Positions 4,491 to 5,045 of a stretch of DNA of 5,045 nucleotides are shown here, one piece after another; position 1 is the first letter of the stretch; each line of letters begins with the position of its first letter. The stretch comes from DATCLA01 sp036564195. Its GTDB lineage: Bacteria > Bacillota > UBA4882 > UBA8346. The notes beneath the pieces were generated by a model that had not been told where the DNA came from, did not search any database, and was given only the letters and a program-made list of their open reading frames with translations. Location: contig DATCLA010000168.1 in the NCBI GenBank assembly GCA_036564195.1, forward strand, positions 1 through 5,045. The letters are read 5' to 3'. Position numbers and translations under genes: made by a program.

Positions 4491-5045
4491 TTGCTTCAGG
4501 AGCTTCACATCCGGAATTTTGCCTTAATTGAGGAACTGGATTTGGAATTAGATGCGGGATTTAATGTTTTAACCGGAGAAACCGGCGCCGGAAAATCAAT
4601 TATCATTGATGCTTTGGGATTGGTTTTGGGAGAACGCTTCAGTGCCGAGATGATTCGTACCGATGCGGAAAGTCTTCTGGTAGAAGCGGTTTTCAAAAGC
4701 GCGAATCGGCCGGATTTGGACGAATTATTGGTCGAAGCCGGAGTCCCGGCTGATCCGGATCATCTTTTACTTATTCAACGGGAAATCAGCCATAACGGGA
4801 AGAATCGTTGCCGGGTCAACGGGCACCTGGTTACGGTGATGCTGCTCCAAAAGATCGGGGAATTTTTAATTGATATTCACGGGCAGCACCAGCACCAGTC
4901 GTTGCTTTTTCCCGAGAAGCAACTAGAATTACTGGATCAATATTGTGGGGCTGACTGTATTAGTTTACGCCGACAATTTGACGAGGTTTATCGGCGGTGG
5001 CATACTCTAAGCGCAGAGTGGTTACGTTTGCAAAAAAAACAGACG
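4491..5045 (+). CDS. recN: DNA repair protein RecN, N-terminal 185 residues (3' end outside window)
   Basis: RecN is an SMC-like ATPase that acts early in double-strand-break repair. The visible part starts MLQELHIRNFALIEELDLEL and carries the Walker A motif GETGAGKS at 29-36. The block LLIQREISHNGKNRCRVNG (93-111) covers the Q-loop region, and the family signature LIDIHGQHQHQSLL spans 126-139. From about 145 the sequence becomes charged and helical (LELLDQY, FDEVYRRW, LRLQKKQT), the start of the coiled coil. About one third of the usual 550-570 residues is present; the coiled coil and Walker B region lie beyond the window. The start is TTG 4491, four bases after the argR stop, set by AGGAGG within argR. 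The frame is open to the last base. In related genomes spoIVB and spo0A often follow. Confidence 0.96.
   Translation, partial: MLQELHIRNFALIEELDLELDAGFNVLTGETGAGKSIIIDALGLVLGERFSAEMIRTDAESLLVEAVFKSANRPDLDELLVEAGVPADPDHLLLIQREISHNGKNRCRVNGHLVTVMLLQKIGEFLIDIHGQHQHQSLLFPEKQLELLDQYCGADCISLRRQFDEVYRRWHTLSAEWLRLQKKQT

Noticed and set aside
4505..4696. 63-codon minus-strand frame within recN
   Set aside because: Antisense to the conserved Walker A region of recN and without supporting signals.

Overview
The window looks like a moderately AT-rich, spore-former-type Bacillota genome, probably of class Clostridia or a related Peptococcaceae-like lineage. The reasons are strong AGGAGG-type ribosome binding sites, TTG starts, hairpin-plus-T-run terminators, a DUF1540 protein, and the order nadK-argR-recN, which in many such genomes is followed by spoIVB and spo0A. 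The species cannot be named from this sequence. All genes are on the + strand.

Left block (1-1041): the last 47 codons of ribosomal protein L19 (rplS) are followed closely by a complete type I signal peptidase (lepB). A 63-residue cysteine-containing DUF1540 protein comes next and ends in a strong intrinsic terminator. This is the tail of the familiar rplS-lepB neighbourhood.

Middle block (1042-3008): two single genes, each with its own long AT-rich upstream region and its own terminator. The first encodes a stand-alone PilZ-domain protein with both c-di-GMP-binding motifs visible. The second encodes a 408-residue SARP-like regulator: a winged helix, a bacterial transcriptional activation domain (BTAD), and a C-terminal GGDEF-like segment. 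In that segment the catalytic motif is degraded (DEGHY) but an RxxD motif sits exactly where the allosteric I-site lies in diguanylate cyclases. The regions upstream of both genes share an unusual two-part element, AAATCGACAT-N17-TGTTAA, at identical internal spacing and almost the same distance from the start codon. Together these suggest a small c-di-GMP-responsive pair under common control. This is the most interesting part of the window.

Right block (3009-5045): an intergenic region with inverted repeats and a possible ARG box precedes a tight operon of NAD kinase (nadK, TTG start), arginine repressor (argR) and the first 185 codons of the DNA repair ATPase recN (TTG start, cut by the window end). 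Gaps are 14 and 4 bases, so the three are very likely cotranscribed, and the ARG-box-like site would allow ArgR feedback on its own operon.
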